Source: a bacterium (GTDB lineage Bacteria; Bacteroidota; Bacteroidia; Bacteroidales; UBA932). Taken from it: a stretch of 7,161 bases of DNA. Made by a program: the position numbers and the translations under genes. The notes beneath the pieces were generated by a model, which was not told the DNA's origin, did not search any database, and worked only from the letters and a program-made list of their open reading frames with translations. The stretch spans positions 1-7,161 of the forward strand of contig SFUD01000074.1 in the NCBI GenBank assembly GCA_004561775.1, given 5' to 3'. Positions 1 to 5,273 of the stretch are shown here, piece by piece (positions within the stretch are counted from its first letter, which is position 1; each line of letters starts with the position of its first letter).

Positions 1-1
1 G

Positions 2-880
2 CTCTACACTCAACCTATAGAGATAAGCACAGACGAAGAGAAGAAGATACTCAACATAATCTGGCAGAACGGAAATGCAAATATCCCGTATATGCCTGCA
101 GATGACTATCCCCAGTTAAAGCCCCTAGAAGAGCCAAAGAGCATAACCTTAAAGGCCAATGTGCTCTCCAATGCCATAAGCAATACAATCTATGCAACTT
201 CAGACGACTATCTGAGGCCGGCAATGAACGGCATCTTCTTTGACCTCTCGGAGGAGCAGAGCAACATAGTAGCATCCAATTCGCACATTCTTGTCACCTT
301 CTCCATAGATGCCAAAGGAGAGAAGAGCTCCTTCTCGCTTCCGAAGAAGGCGGCAAACCTGCTCAAGAACGCTCTCGCAAAGATGGAGGAGGAGGATGTG
401 GAGATCTCATACGACTCTAAATTCGCCTACTTCAAATTTGACCAGAACCTTCTTGTAAGCAAACTCATAGAGGGCAACTTTCCAAACTACAAGGCGGTTA
501 TTCCTCAGCACAATGAGAATCTCCTAAGCATCTCAAGGGCAGACCTGCTTAATGCCACACGCCGCGTAAAGGTCTTTGCAAACCCGGCAACCAGTCAGAT
601 TGTACTCAAGCTCAGTTTCAATCAGATTGAGATCTCCACCCAGGACGTAGCCTTCTCCACAAGCGCAAGAGAGCAGCTCATTTGCGAATACAACGGAACT
701 CCAATGGAGATCTCCCTCAAGGCCAACTTCTTTGAAGATATTCTCAACAACCTGCCATACGAGCAGATTGTTCTCAAGTTCAAGGATTCCACCAAACCAA
801 TGCTGATAGTGCCTGCAGAGACAGAGAGCCAGGAGGAGAAGATAAGCGTTCTTCTTATGCCAATGATAGTTACCTACTAG
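2..880 (+). CDS. dnaN: DNA polymerase III beta subunit (sliding clamp), 5'-truncated by window edge
   Basis: The sliding clamp forms a ring around DNA and tethers the replicative polymerase and other partners. The reading frame is open from base 2 with no start, so roughly the first 80 residues lie outside the window; 292 residues are visible against a usual length of about 370. The visible part begins late in domain I (DDYPQL). The middle domain follows with TLKANVLSNAISNTIYATS and the typical LRPAMNGIFFDL. The third domain contains RVKVFANPATSQIVLKL and ISTQDVAFSTSAREQL. The end, VLLMPMIVTY, matches the conserved MPM-type C-terminus that lines the partner-binding pocket. A clamp followed by a DnaQ-type exonuclease is, as I recall, a common Bacteroidales arrangement. 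No repeat insertions are seen in this gene. The family call is very secure. Confidence 0.96.
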   Translation, partial: LYTQPIEISTDEEKKILNIIWQNGNANIPYMPADDYPQLKPLEEPKSITLKANVLSNAISNTIYATSDDYLRPAMNGIFFDLSEEQSNIVASNSHILVTFSIDAKGEKSSFSLPKKAANLLKNALAKMEEEDVEISYDSKFAYFKFDQNLLVSKLIEGNFPNYKAVIPQHNENLLSISRADLLNATRRVKVFANPATSQIVLKLSFNQIEISTQDVAFSTSAREQLICEYNGTPMEISLKANFFEDILNNLPYEQIVLKFKDSTKPMLIVPAETESQEEKISVLLMPMIVTY

Positions 881-1005
881 CCCCGGTGGCAGAAGCGGCA
901 GCAGGAGCGGCAGCAGCATCGGCGCCACCATCGGGAATAGATCAGCGGAATAGCAACGGCGGCAACTTGCGGCGCTGCTGCCAAAATTTAAATAATATTT
1001 GGAAT
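881..1005 (+). other. dnaN-exonuclease gap with GC-rich, Ala-codon-rich spacer
   Basis: This 125-bp gap holds a GC-rich segment built on GCAGCAG/GCGGCAG words (about 888-982), followed by an AT-rich run just before the exonuclease ATG. GGCAGCAGC at 909-917 is the exact inverted complement of GCTGCTGCC at 974-982, so a stem with a loop of about 56 nt is possible. CCATCGGGAA at 929-938 is a variant of a word found in other repeat tracts of the window. The gap is in frame with the exonuclease from a GTG at 886, which would add a 40-residue Ala-rich leader, but I do not think it is coding. Confidence 0.5.
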
Positions 1006-1881
1006 ATGCAACTAGATTTAAAGAATCCGATTGTCTTCTTTGACATTGAGAGCACCGGACTCAACATAGCAAAGGATAGAATAATAGAGATATCTGCGGT
1101 AAAGGTCTTTCCGGAGAGGGATGAAAATGGCCAGAACAAGATAGAGGTAAAGACCCGCCGGATAAGGCCAATGGATTTCACAAATCCCAACAATCCGGTA
1201 GAGGTACCAATCACCCCGGAGGCACAAGCAGTGCACGGCATCTCCAACGAGGACCTTAAAGATGCACCGCCATTCAAGCAATATGCAAAGAGCCTTGCCA
1301 ACTGGATGGAGGGTTGCGACATAGCGGGATACAACTCCCTTAAGTTTGATATTCCTCTCCTTGCAGAGGAGTTTTTGAGGGCGGGCGTCTCCTTCGACTT
1401 CCGCAAGCGCAAGCTGGTAGATGTTCAGAACATCTTCCACAAGATGGAGCAGCGCACACTAGTGGCGGCATACAAATTCTACTGCCACAAAGACCTTACC
1501 AAGGCACACAGCGCAGAGGCCGACACTATGGCAACTTACGAGGTTCTTATGGCACAGTTGGACAAATACAACCAAGAGAGCGTAGAGAAGGGCGAGTACC
1601 CAATTGCAATACAAAACAACATAGAGTGGCTTGCCGACTTCTCCACAAAGAGCAAATTTGTTGATTACGCCGGCAGAATAATACTAAATGAAAAGGGAGA
1701 GAAGATAATAAACTTTGGCAAACACAAGGGCAAAACCGTAGAATCCGTCTTTGAAACAGAGCCAAGCTACCACGCCTGGATAATGAACGGCGACTTCACA
1801 ATGGACACCAAGCACCAGTTTGACAAAATCTATATGGAGGTCCTAAAAAAGAAGAACGGCAGTTCAATCCTAATCAAATAG
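1006..1881 (+). CDS. DnaQ-like (DEDDh) 3'-5' exonuclease with ExoX-like C-terminal domain
   Basis: This is a cytoplasmic 3'-5' exonuclease of the RNase H-like DEDDh superfamily, probably acting in proofreading or repair. Counting 291 residues from the ATG at 1006, all five catalytic positions are visible: D13 and E15 in FFDIESTG, D115 in GYNSLKFDIPLL, and H168 and D173 in HSAEADTMATYEVL. The block PEAQAVHGIS (71-80) is the usual substrate-side motif. After a linker, residues 234-262 (INFGKHKGKTVESV then YHAWIM) match the FGKxKGK...W block of the ExoX C-terminal/DUF3820 type. The frame is open back to a GTG at 886, but those 40 residues are low-complexity and family members begin just before the FFD motif, so the ATG is preferred. 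The gene follows dnaN by 125 bp and may be co-transcribed with it. The substrate in the cell is not determined by the sequence. Confidence 0.92.
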   Translation: MQLDLKNPIVFFDIESTGLNIAKDRIIEISAVKVFPERDENGQNKIEVKTRRIRPMDFTNPNNPVEVPITPEAQAVHGISNEDLKDAPPFKQYAKSLANWMEGCDIAGYNSLKFDIPLLAEEFLRAGVSFDFRKRKLVDVQNIFHKMEQRTLVAAYKFYCHKDLTKAHSAEADTMATYEVLMAQLDKYNQESVEKGEYPIAIQNNIEWLADFSTKSKFVDYAGRIILNEKGEKIINFGKHKGKTVESVFETEPSYHAWIMNGDFTMDTKHQFDKIYMEVLKKKNGSSILIK

Positions 1882-1893
1882 CACTCTGCCCAG

Positions 1894-2006
1894 CCCAGTT
1901 GCATTGCCCAACCCAGTTGCATTGCCTGCGCTGCCACGCCGCCCGCTCTTGCCGCACCTTCGCCTGCATGCCACGCTGCCTGCTCTTGCACCGCCACGCT
2001 GCCTGC
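1894..2006 (+). repeat. GC-rich short tandem repeats between exonuclease and FAH-like gene
   Basis: The 147-bp gap 1882-2028 is almost filled by low-complexity DNA. CCCAGTTGCATTGCC occurs at 1894 and again at 1912 (18-bp period). GCCACGCTGCCTGC occurs at 1970-1983 and at 1993-2006 (23-bp period). The stretch between them is made of similar GCC/TGC words. Composition is far richer in C than the flanking genes. Open frames cross it on both strands, but they read only as Cys/His/Ala-rich low complexity and are not credible proteins. Confidence 0.8.
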
Positions 2007-2028
2007 ACCGCCACGCAAAAAGAGATTT

Positions 2029-2634
2029 ATGAACATAATAATCAAACCATACAACCCCCAGGAGGGTCTCTTCTACTTTAAGCCGGACACCACTCTTAAC
2101 AGAGATTACACAAACCTCTACCTTCCGCATTTCATAAAGAGAGTAGAGGCCAAGGAACTCTTCTATATAAGAATAGACCGTGCCGGCAAAGGCATTGCAG
2201 AGAGATATGCCTCCCGATACTTCTCCAAAGGCAACTACGCACTCTCAATAAGCATAGCCCCAGATATCTTCCCGAACGCAGCACCAAGCGCAACGCCAAG
2301 TCAAGCACCAAGCGCAACGCCAAGCGCAGCAATAATAAATGGGAGCGTAGCAAACGCAATAGATTACAGTTTCTACTCCATGCCGGCAGAGAAGATAGAA
2401 GATCCCCAACTTATAGAAGAGTTCTGCAAATACATTGCGCAAATAACAGAAATCATATCACTAAGAACCGGCGACATAATAGCAATCGAGACAGGAAAAA
2501 AAGAATACTTCTCAATAGAAGACTCCCTGCCAATACCCACATCAAACACATCATCCCCATCAGGCATAACCGGCACCCGCCGATGCCAAATAACCTGTTT
2601 CCCCAACCTTGCACCAGTTAACATCATCTTCTAG
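2029..2634 (+). CDS. Small protein resembling a degenerate fumarylacetoacetate-hydrolase-family (FAH) member
   Basis: The 201-residue product is not a clean match to a family. Two blocks resemble bacterial FAH-domain hydrolases. Residues 15-64 contain FYFKPDTTL, YLPHF, then IRIDRAGKGIAERYASRYF; compare the recalled family pattern KPDTAL...FYLPDF...E-x-E-L...GK.I.ERFA.RYY. Residues 128-157 (IEEFCKYIAQITEIISLRTGDIIAIETG) resemble the late helix and LKxGDLIFTGTP segment. The usual metal-ligand E-x-E seems replaced by K-E-L around residues 42-44, and the later ARDxQ and substrate-loop region is missing. In its place sits a Pro/Ala/Ser repeat (residues 85-100). The last 34 residues are unlike the family. 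ATG at 2029 follows an AT-rich stretch. I infer a non-catalytic or decaying paralogue; true hydrolase activity seems unlikely. The coding status itself is fairly likely, because the frame is long and has Bacteroidales-like codon use. Confidence 0.6.
   Translation: MNIIIKPYNPQEGLFYFKPDTTLNRDYTNLYLPHFIKRVEAKELFYIRIDRAGKGIAERYASRYFSKGNYALSISIAPDIFPNAAPSATPSQAPSATPSAAIINGSVANAIDYSFYSMPAEKIEDPQLIEEFCKYIAQITEIISLRTGDIIAIETGKKEYFSIEDSLPIPTSNTSSPSGITGTRRCQITCFPNLAPVNIIF
2281..2328 (+). repeat. 24-bp tandem repeat inside FAH-like CDS (APSATPS units)
   Basis: Two adjacent 24-bp units, at 2281-2304 and 2305-2328, differ only near their ends. They encode APSATPSQ and APSATPSA, residues 85-100 of the FAH-like protein. 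The unit is a multiple of three, so the frame is preserved. It sits where FAH proteins would carry catalytic-loop sequence, between the two recognisable blocks. Confidence 0.9.
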
Positions 2635-2684
2635 CGTAACAATCGCGCTTTCAGGCCAAATTTAAAAGAATCATCTCTTCCCGA

Positions 2685-2893
2685 GCACAAAAATGCCGAT
2701 TTCGTGCTCGAAAGTCCCGAAAATGTGGGTTCCGAAGGGCAAAAGCGCACAAAAACCTCGATTTTGTGCTCGAAATGCCCGAAAATGAGGGTCCCGGCAG
2801 CCAAAAAAGCACAAAAACCTCGATTTTGTGCTCGAAAGACCCGAAAATGAGGGTTTCGAATGGCAAAAGCGCACAAAAACCCCGATTTTGTGC
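2685..2893. repeat. 62-bp-period hairpin array, 3 full units plus a final hairpin
   Basis: The word GCACAAAA starts at 2685, 2747, 2809 and 2871, exactly 62 bp apart. Each copy is followed by a 7-nt loop and TTTTGTGC (TTTCGTGC in the first copy), giving an 8-bp stem; the loop is ATGCCGA, ACCTCGA (twice) or ACCCCGA. The first copy extends outward as CGAGCAC (2682-2688) with GTGCTCG (2704-2710). The 39-bp segments between hairpins are also conserved and hold a smaller potential stem, CCCGAAAATGWGGG. No unique spacers separate the units, so this is not a CRISPR array. It lies just downstream of the FAH-like gene, between converging transcription units. Transcription termination or mRNA 3'-end protection is possible but unproven. 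Confidence 0.9.
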
Positions 2894-2957
2894 TCGAGAA
2901 GAAGGAGATTGGCACTAGGGAGAGAGGAAATTAGCATCGGGAAGCATAACCGTGGCC

Positions 2958-3121
2958 TTCTTGCAAATCACCGCGCACGCTCACAAAATATAAATATCTC
3001 ATAACCAGACAATTAACTTTTATAAATGCGCTCGGTGAGCTCAAATCGAGGCCACCGAGCGGGCCAATGTGCCCCAGAGGTGCCTAGAACAAGGATTCGC
3101 GCGCGCGGTGATTTGCAGGAA
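2958..3121. other. Large inverted repeat enclosing a strong hairpin; unidentified structured element
   Basis: The left arm 2958-2976 (containing GCAAATCACCGCGC) is the inverted complement of 3103-3121 (containing GCGCGGTGATTTGC). This gives 15 perfect pairs plus a G-U and three more outer pairs; after one mismatch, CGC/GCG continues the stem inward. The 126 bp between the arms begin AT-rich (about 2984-3027). They then hold a perfect 9-bp stem, CGCTCGGTG (3029-3037) with CACCGAGCG (3053-3061). A smaller GGGC/GCCC stem lies at 3061-3074. No credible ORF covers it. It could be a folded RNA, a cruciform or protein-binding site, or the remnant of a small mobile element with terminal inverted repeats. 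No flanking target duplication is evident. I do not recognise a family. Confidence 0.6.
3029..3061. other. Perfect 9-bp stem nested in the large inverted repeat
   Basis: CGCTCGGTG at 3029-3037 pairs exactly with CACCGAGCG at 3053-3061, leaving a 15-nt loop. Within the loop, CTC/GAG (3040-3042 with 3048-3050) could add a small extra stem. No U-tract follows on either strand, so it does not look like a canonical intrinsic terminator. Confidence 0.65.
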
Positions 3122-3143
3122 CAGCGACACGGACAACCAACAA

Positions 3144-3227
3144 CACCATTTGCCACCCAACACCTGCACCCCGGCCAGGCGACAGCCTCATCCGGGGGAG
3201 ACACGGAGGTGGCGTAGGCAATCGGTG
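3144..3227. other. Potential multi-part stem-loop region
   Basis: Several nested complementarities occur. CACC (3144-3147) pairs with GGTG (3224-3227), and TTGCC (3150-3154) with GGCAA (3217-3221). An alternative is GCCACC (3152-3157) with GGTGGC (3208-3213). At the centre, CCCCGG (3169-3174) pairs with CCGGGG (3192-3197), enclosing AGGC/GCCT (3177-3180 with 3185-3188) around a GACA loop. Pairings were found by eye and GC-rich DNA forms stems by chance, so this is suggestive only. Confidence 0.4.
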
Positions 3228-3241
3228 CAGATGAGTCGAAA

Positions 3242-3371
3242 GATTTGCTATGTCTGAGCAGCGGCCTATGTGGCAGCAAGATAGATGGGCACTTATATTA
3301 ATAGGTGCAGCGAATAGTCGCACGCCACAGCTGCGAGTTAGCAAATCCGGCCCAGGTGCGCCAGATTGCTA
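3242..3371. other. Cluster of complementary GATTTGCTA words and a short hairpin
   Basis: GATTTGCTA (3242-3250) is the exact inverted complement of TAGCAAATC (3339-3347), which is in turn complementary to GATTGCTA (3364-3371) apart from one missing base. A tight stem GCGA/TCGC with loop ATAG lies at 3310-3321. The core GCAAATC is also present in the arms of the inverted repeat at 2958-3121. I see no protein-coding signal here. Confidence 0.4.
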
Positions 3372-3406
3372 GCCAAACCGGAGTACTTCTCTCCGCCGAA
3401 TGAGGT

Positions 3407-3650
3407 TTGTTGGTGGCCGGGGCGCCGAGGCAGAGCTGCTGGCCGGCTAGGGCGCCGCTGCGGAGCGCCATCGGGAAGATGTTGCTGGCCGAGGCGCCGT
3501 GGCGGCTGAGATGTTGCTGGCAGGACGCTGCTGGCAGAGAAGACGCAAGGCTGCATCGGGAAGCTGCTGCTGGCCGGGGCGCCGCTGAGCAGGACGCTGC
3601 TGGCAAAGAAGACGCAAGGCTGCATCGGGAAGCTGCTGCTGGCAGGGGGT
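3407..3650. repeat. GC-rich tandem repeat block downstream of the flavoprotein gene, 69-bp unit
   Basis: Two near-identical units begin AGGACGCTGCTGGCA at 3522 and 3591 (69-bp period; the second is truncated near 3647). They share AAGACGCAAGGCTGCATC, then GGGAAGCTGCTGCTGGC. The first 115 bp of the block are a more scrambled version built from GGCGCCG, GCTGCTGGC and CATCGGGAAG. Because 69 is divisible by three, long spurious frames are open on both strands. The - strand frame reads QLPDAALRLL in each unit, echoing the LPDAA repeats of the neighbouring flavoprotein gene. Confidence 0.85.
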
Positions 3651-4118
3651 GCCTGAATGGGCCATTACTTCTCTAGCGCACCACGCATAGCAAGGGCGCC
3701 GGTGGAGAATGCCATCTGGAGATTGTAACCGCCAGTGTCGCAATCCATATCAATTACCTCTCCGGCAAAAAAGAGGCCCTTATGCAACTTGGATTCAAGA
3801 TTCTTTTTTGAGAGTTCTGAAAGGGAGACCCCTCCCGCTGTAACAACTGCTCTGTTGTATCCCACATACCCCGTGATAGTAAAGTGCCAGGACTTCAGCT
3901 CCTTTGCTATTTTAACAGGGTCCATAGGAAGAGCCGGATGAGCAAATAAGAAGGGGCGTATCAACAACGCAGGCATCACCTCCCTAAGAAGTACCTGAAG
4001 ATTTGCTGCTGCGCGGCCCTTGCTTCTAATAATTGAGGAAAGTCGGGAGGCAAGCTCTTCCCTGCTAACTGCCGGCTTGAGATCTAAAATCAACTGCAGT
4101 TGTGAAGACTTTACTCTT

Positions 4119-4226
4119 ACTCCCGATGCCTGCTTTGCCTGAGCTGACTGCTGCGCCGAAAATGCCTGCTTTGCCGAAGCTGCCTGCTGTGCCGAAAATG
4201 CCTGCTTTGCCGGCAACGCCTGCGAA
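4119..4226 (-). repeat. 36-bp tandem repeat inside the flavoprotein gene (KQAFSAQQ units)
   Basis: Two clear units start with GCCGAAAATGCCTGCTTTGC at 4155 and 4191 (36-bp period). A diverged copy at 4119-4154 keeps TGCCTGCTTTGCC and GAGCTG. On the coding strand they give Ala/Gln/Lys/Ser-rich sequence such as KQAFSAQQ repeated at a 12-residue period. The insertion falls between the LSRRAVELL helix and the LDLKPA strand, where a surface loop is likely. The - strand of 4121-4129 also carries GCATCGGGA, the word shared with other repeats here. Confidence 0.88.
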
Positions 4227-4607
4227 GCCGGATTGGTTGAGAGCAGTTCAACGGCTCTTCTGCTTAGTTTGTAACCAATGGGGCCTTCTATTCCACCATT
4301 TGTAAAGTCTGCATCGCCAAACTCCGAGGCTAAGATATTACCCTCATATTTGAGACTCAACTGTACGTTTTTAAGATGAAGCGTTTCACCTATGCATTGC
4401 CACATTTGGTCATAGTTCTCCGGTATAAGCGCGGTGAGTGAGGGAAAGAGTGGAGTTACCGTATGTCCTAGTCGCTTTGCAAAGGTGTATCCGTCTCCCG
4501 TAGAGCCCGTGGAGGGATATGAGAGTCCCCCGGTGGCAATGATAACGGAGCGGGCAGCAGCCACAGGCCTGCCATCTTCACCTATCAGCAGAAAGCGACA
4601 ACCCGCC

Positions 4608-4790
4608 GCAGCATCATGAAGAGAGCGAGATGCGGCGCCACCACCTGCAGCATCGGGAAGAGAGCGAGATGTGGCGCCATCTCCTGCAGCATCGGGAAGA
4701 GAGCGAGATGCGACGCCATCACCTGCAGCATCGGGCAGAGAGCGAGAGGCAGAACCACCTGCAGCATCGGGAAGAGCAAAAGAGGCCGCA
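4608..4790 (-). repeat. 39-bp tandem repeat inside the flavoprotein gene (SLPDAAGDGVASR units)
   Basis: Units begin with GCAGCATC at 4608, 4647, 4686, 4725 and 4761; three are 39 bp, one is 36 bp and the last is partial. Most contain GCAGCATCGGGAAGAGAGCG. Each encodes a 12-13 residue repeat of the form SLPDAAGDGVASR on the - strand. All unit lengths are divisible by three. With flanking Ala-rich residues the insertion spans about 4601-4807, between TNTAIKEIQ and the RFLLIGEDGRPVAAARSVIIATGG strands of the family fold. Confidence 0.92.
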
Positions 4791-5273
4791 GTGCCCGCAG
4801 CGGCTGAGATAGGCTGAATCTCTTTTATGGCGGTGTTTGTGCAGATGGGGATTCCACCCTCTTTGCAGGCGGCAACAAGGGTATCTATTACATCTATGGC
4901 GCGCATGCTGCGGGGAAAGACCCTGTTGCCACGCTCCTCTACAAGAGGGAGGCCGCACTCCTGGAAGAGCTTTGCTGCAGTTGTAGAAAGCGCTCCGGAA
5001 AAAATCTGCCTTGGGGTGGATATGCCGTGAGAACTCCTCCCAAGGTTTTGTATTGGTAAGGTTGCATCTGCCTTTGCCGGTAAGACCAATCTTGCGGCCC
5101 GGCCGGGGCATCTTTTCAAAAATAAGAATCTCCGCACTCCCCGAAGAAGGAGGTGCAGAGACTCTATTGCTTTTCAATATAACCTTGGAGCCGTAGAGCG
5201 CCGCAAAGAGACCTGCCGCACCACCGCCCACAATAGCTACATTGACACTAATCATAGGTAATACGAAATGAAA

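Larger units (their letters stand above)
3665..5255 (-). pseudogene. YhiN/HI0933-type NAD(P)/FAD-dependent oxidoreductase, frameshifted, with two repeat insertions
   Basis: This is a flavoprotein of the HI0933/YhiN family; the physiological substrate is poorly known. The N-terminal part is read from ATG at 5255: dinucleotide-binding GGGAAG near residue 10, then GRKIGLTGKGRCNLTN near residue 53. It runs to FFRSAFYNCS at about 4974. The family sequence then continues in another frame as AAKLFQECGLPLVEERGNRVFP and stays intact to TAA at 3665, including ATGGLSYPSTGSTGDGY, NGGIEGPIGYKLSR and the late FAGEVIDMDCDTGGYNLQ. The switch lies at about 4972-4985 and equals one extra base or a deletion of 3n+2 bases. 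No stop intervenes, because both frames are open through the overlap. Joined, the protein would be about 530 residues against about 410 usual; most of the excess is two repeat tracts (4601-4807 and 4119-4226). The gene lies 18 bp after buk, so it was probably co-transcribed. Sequencing error, recent mutation and, less likely, programmed shifting are all possible. Confidence 0.85.

Noticed and set aside
985..1005. Bacteroidales-type promoter (TAnnTTTG) before the exonuclease
   Set aside because: TAATATTTGG has the wrong spacing and would lie only a few bases from the start codon.
1899..2081. Cys/His-rich small reading frame
   Set aside because: It is a translation of the GCC/TGC repeat tract that runs out of frame into the FAH-like gene; the Cys and His are codon artefacts, not a zinc motif.
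2685..2893. CRISPR array
   Set aside because: The whole 62-bp period is conserved, including the segments between hairpins, so there are no unique spacers; no cas genes are visible.
2631..2937. Overlapping - strand reading frames with repeated aromatic-rich peptides
   Set aside because: They are translations of the 62-bp hairpin repeats. Several frames are open at once, and the peptides resemble no family.
3228..3245. Hammerhead ribozyme core suggested by ATGAGTCGAAAG
   Set aside because: The CUGAUGA core is not matched (CAGATGA), and the space for stem II is too short.
2958..3371. tmRNA, RNase P RNA, SRP RNA or a tRNA in the convergent gap
   Set aside because: I found no GAGGAAAGUCC block, no tmRNA-type termini, no SRP GGAAG/AAGCAG core and no cloverleaf. 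AAGGATTCGC at 3091 only superficially resembles a T-arm.
3407..3743. Ala/Arg- and Gln-rich reading frames on both strands
   Set aside because: They are open only because the GC-rich 69-bp units lack stops and are divisible by three. There is no start context or family signal, and they overlap the end of the flavoprotein gene.
5020..5137. A separate start at 5137 for the C-terminal part of the flavoprotein
   Set aside because: The residues it would add are unlike the family, whereas the other frame in the same region encodes the proper FAD-binding N-terminus.
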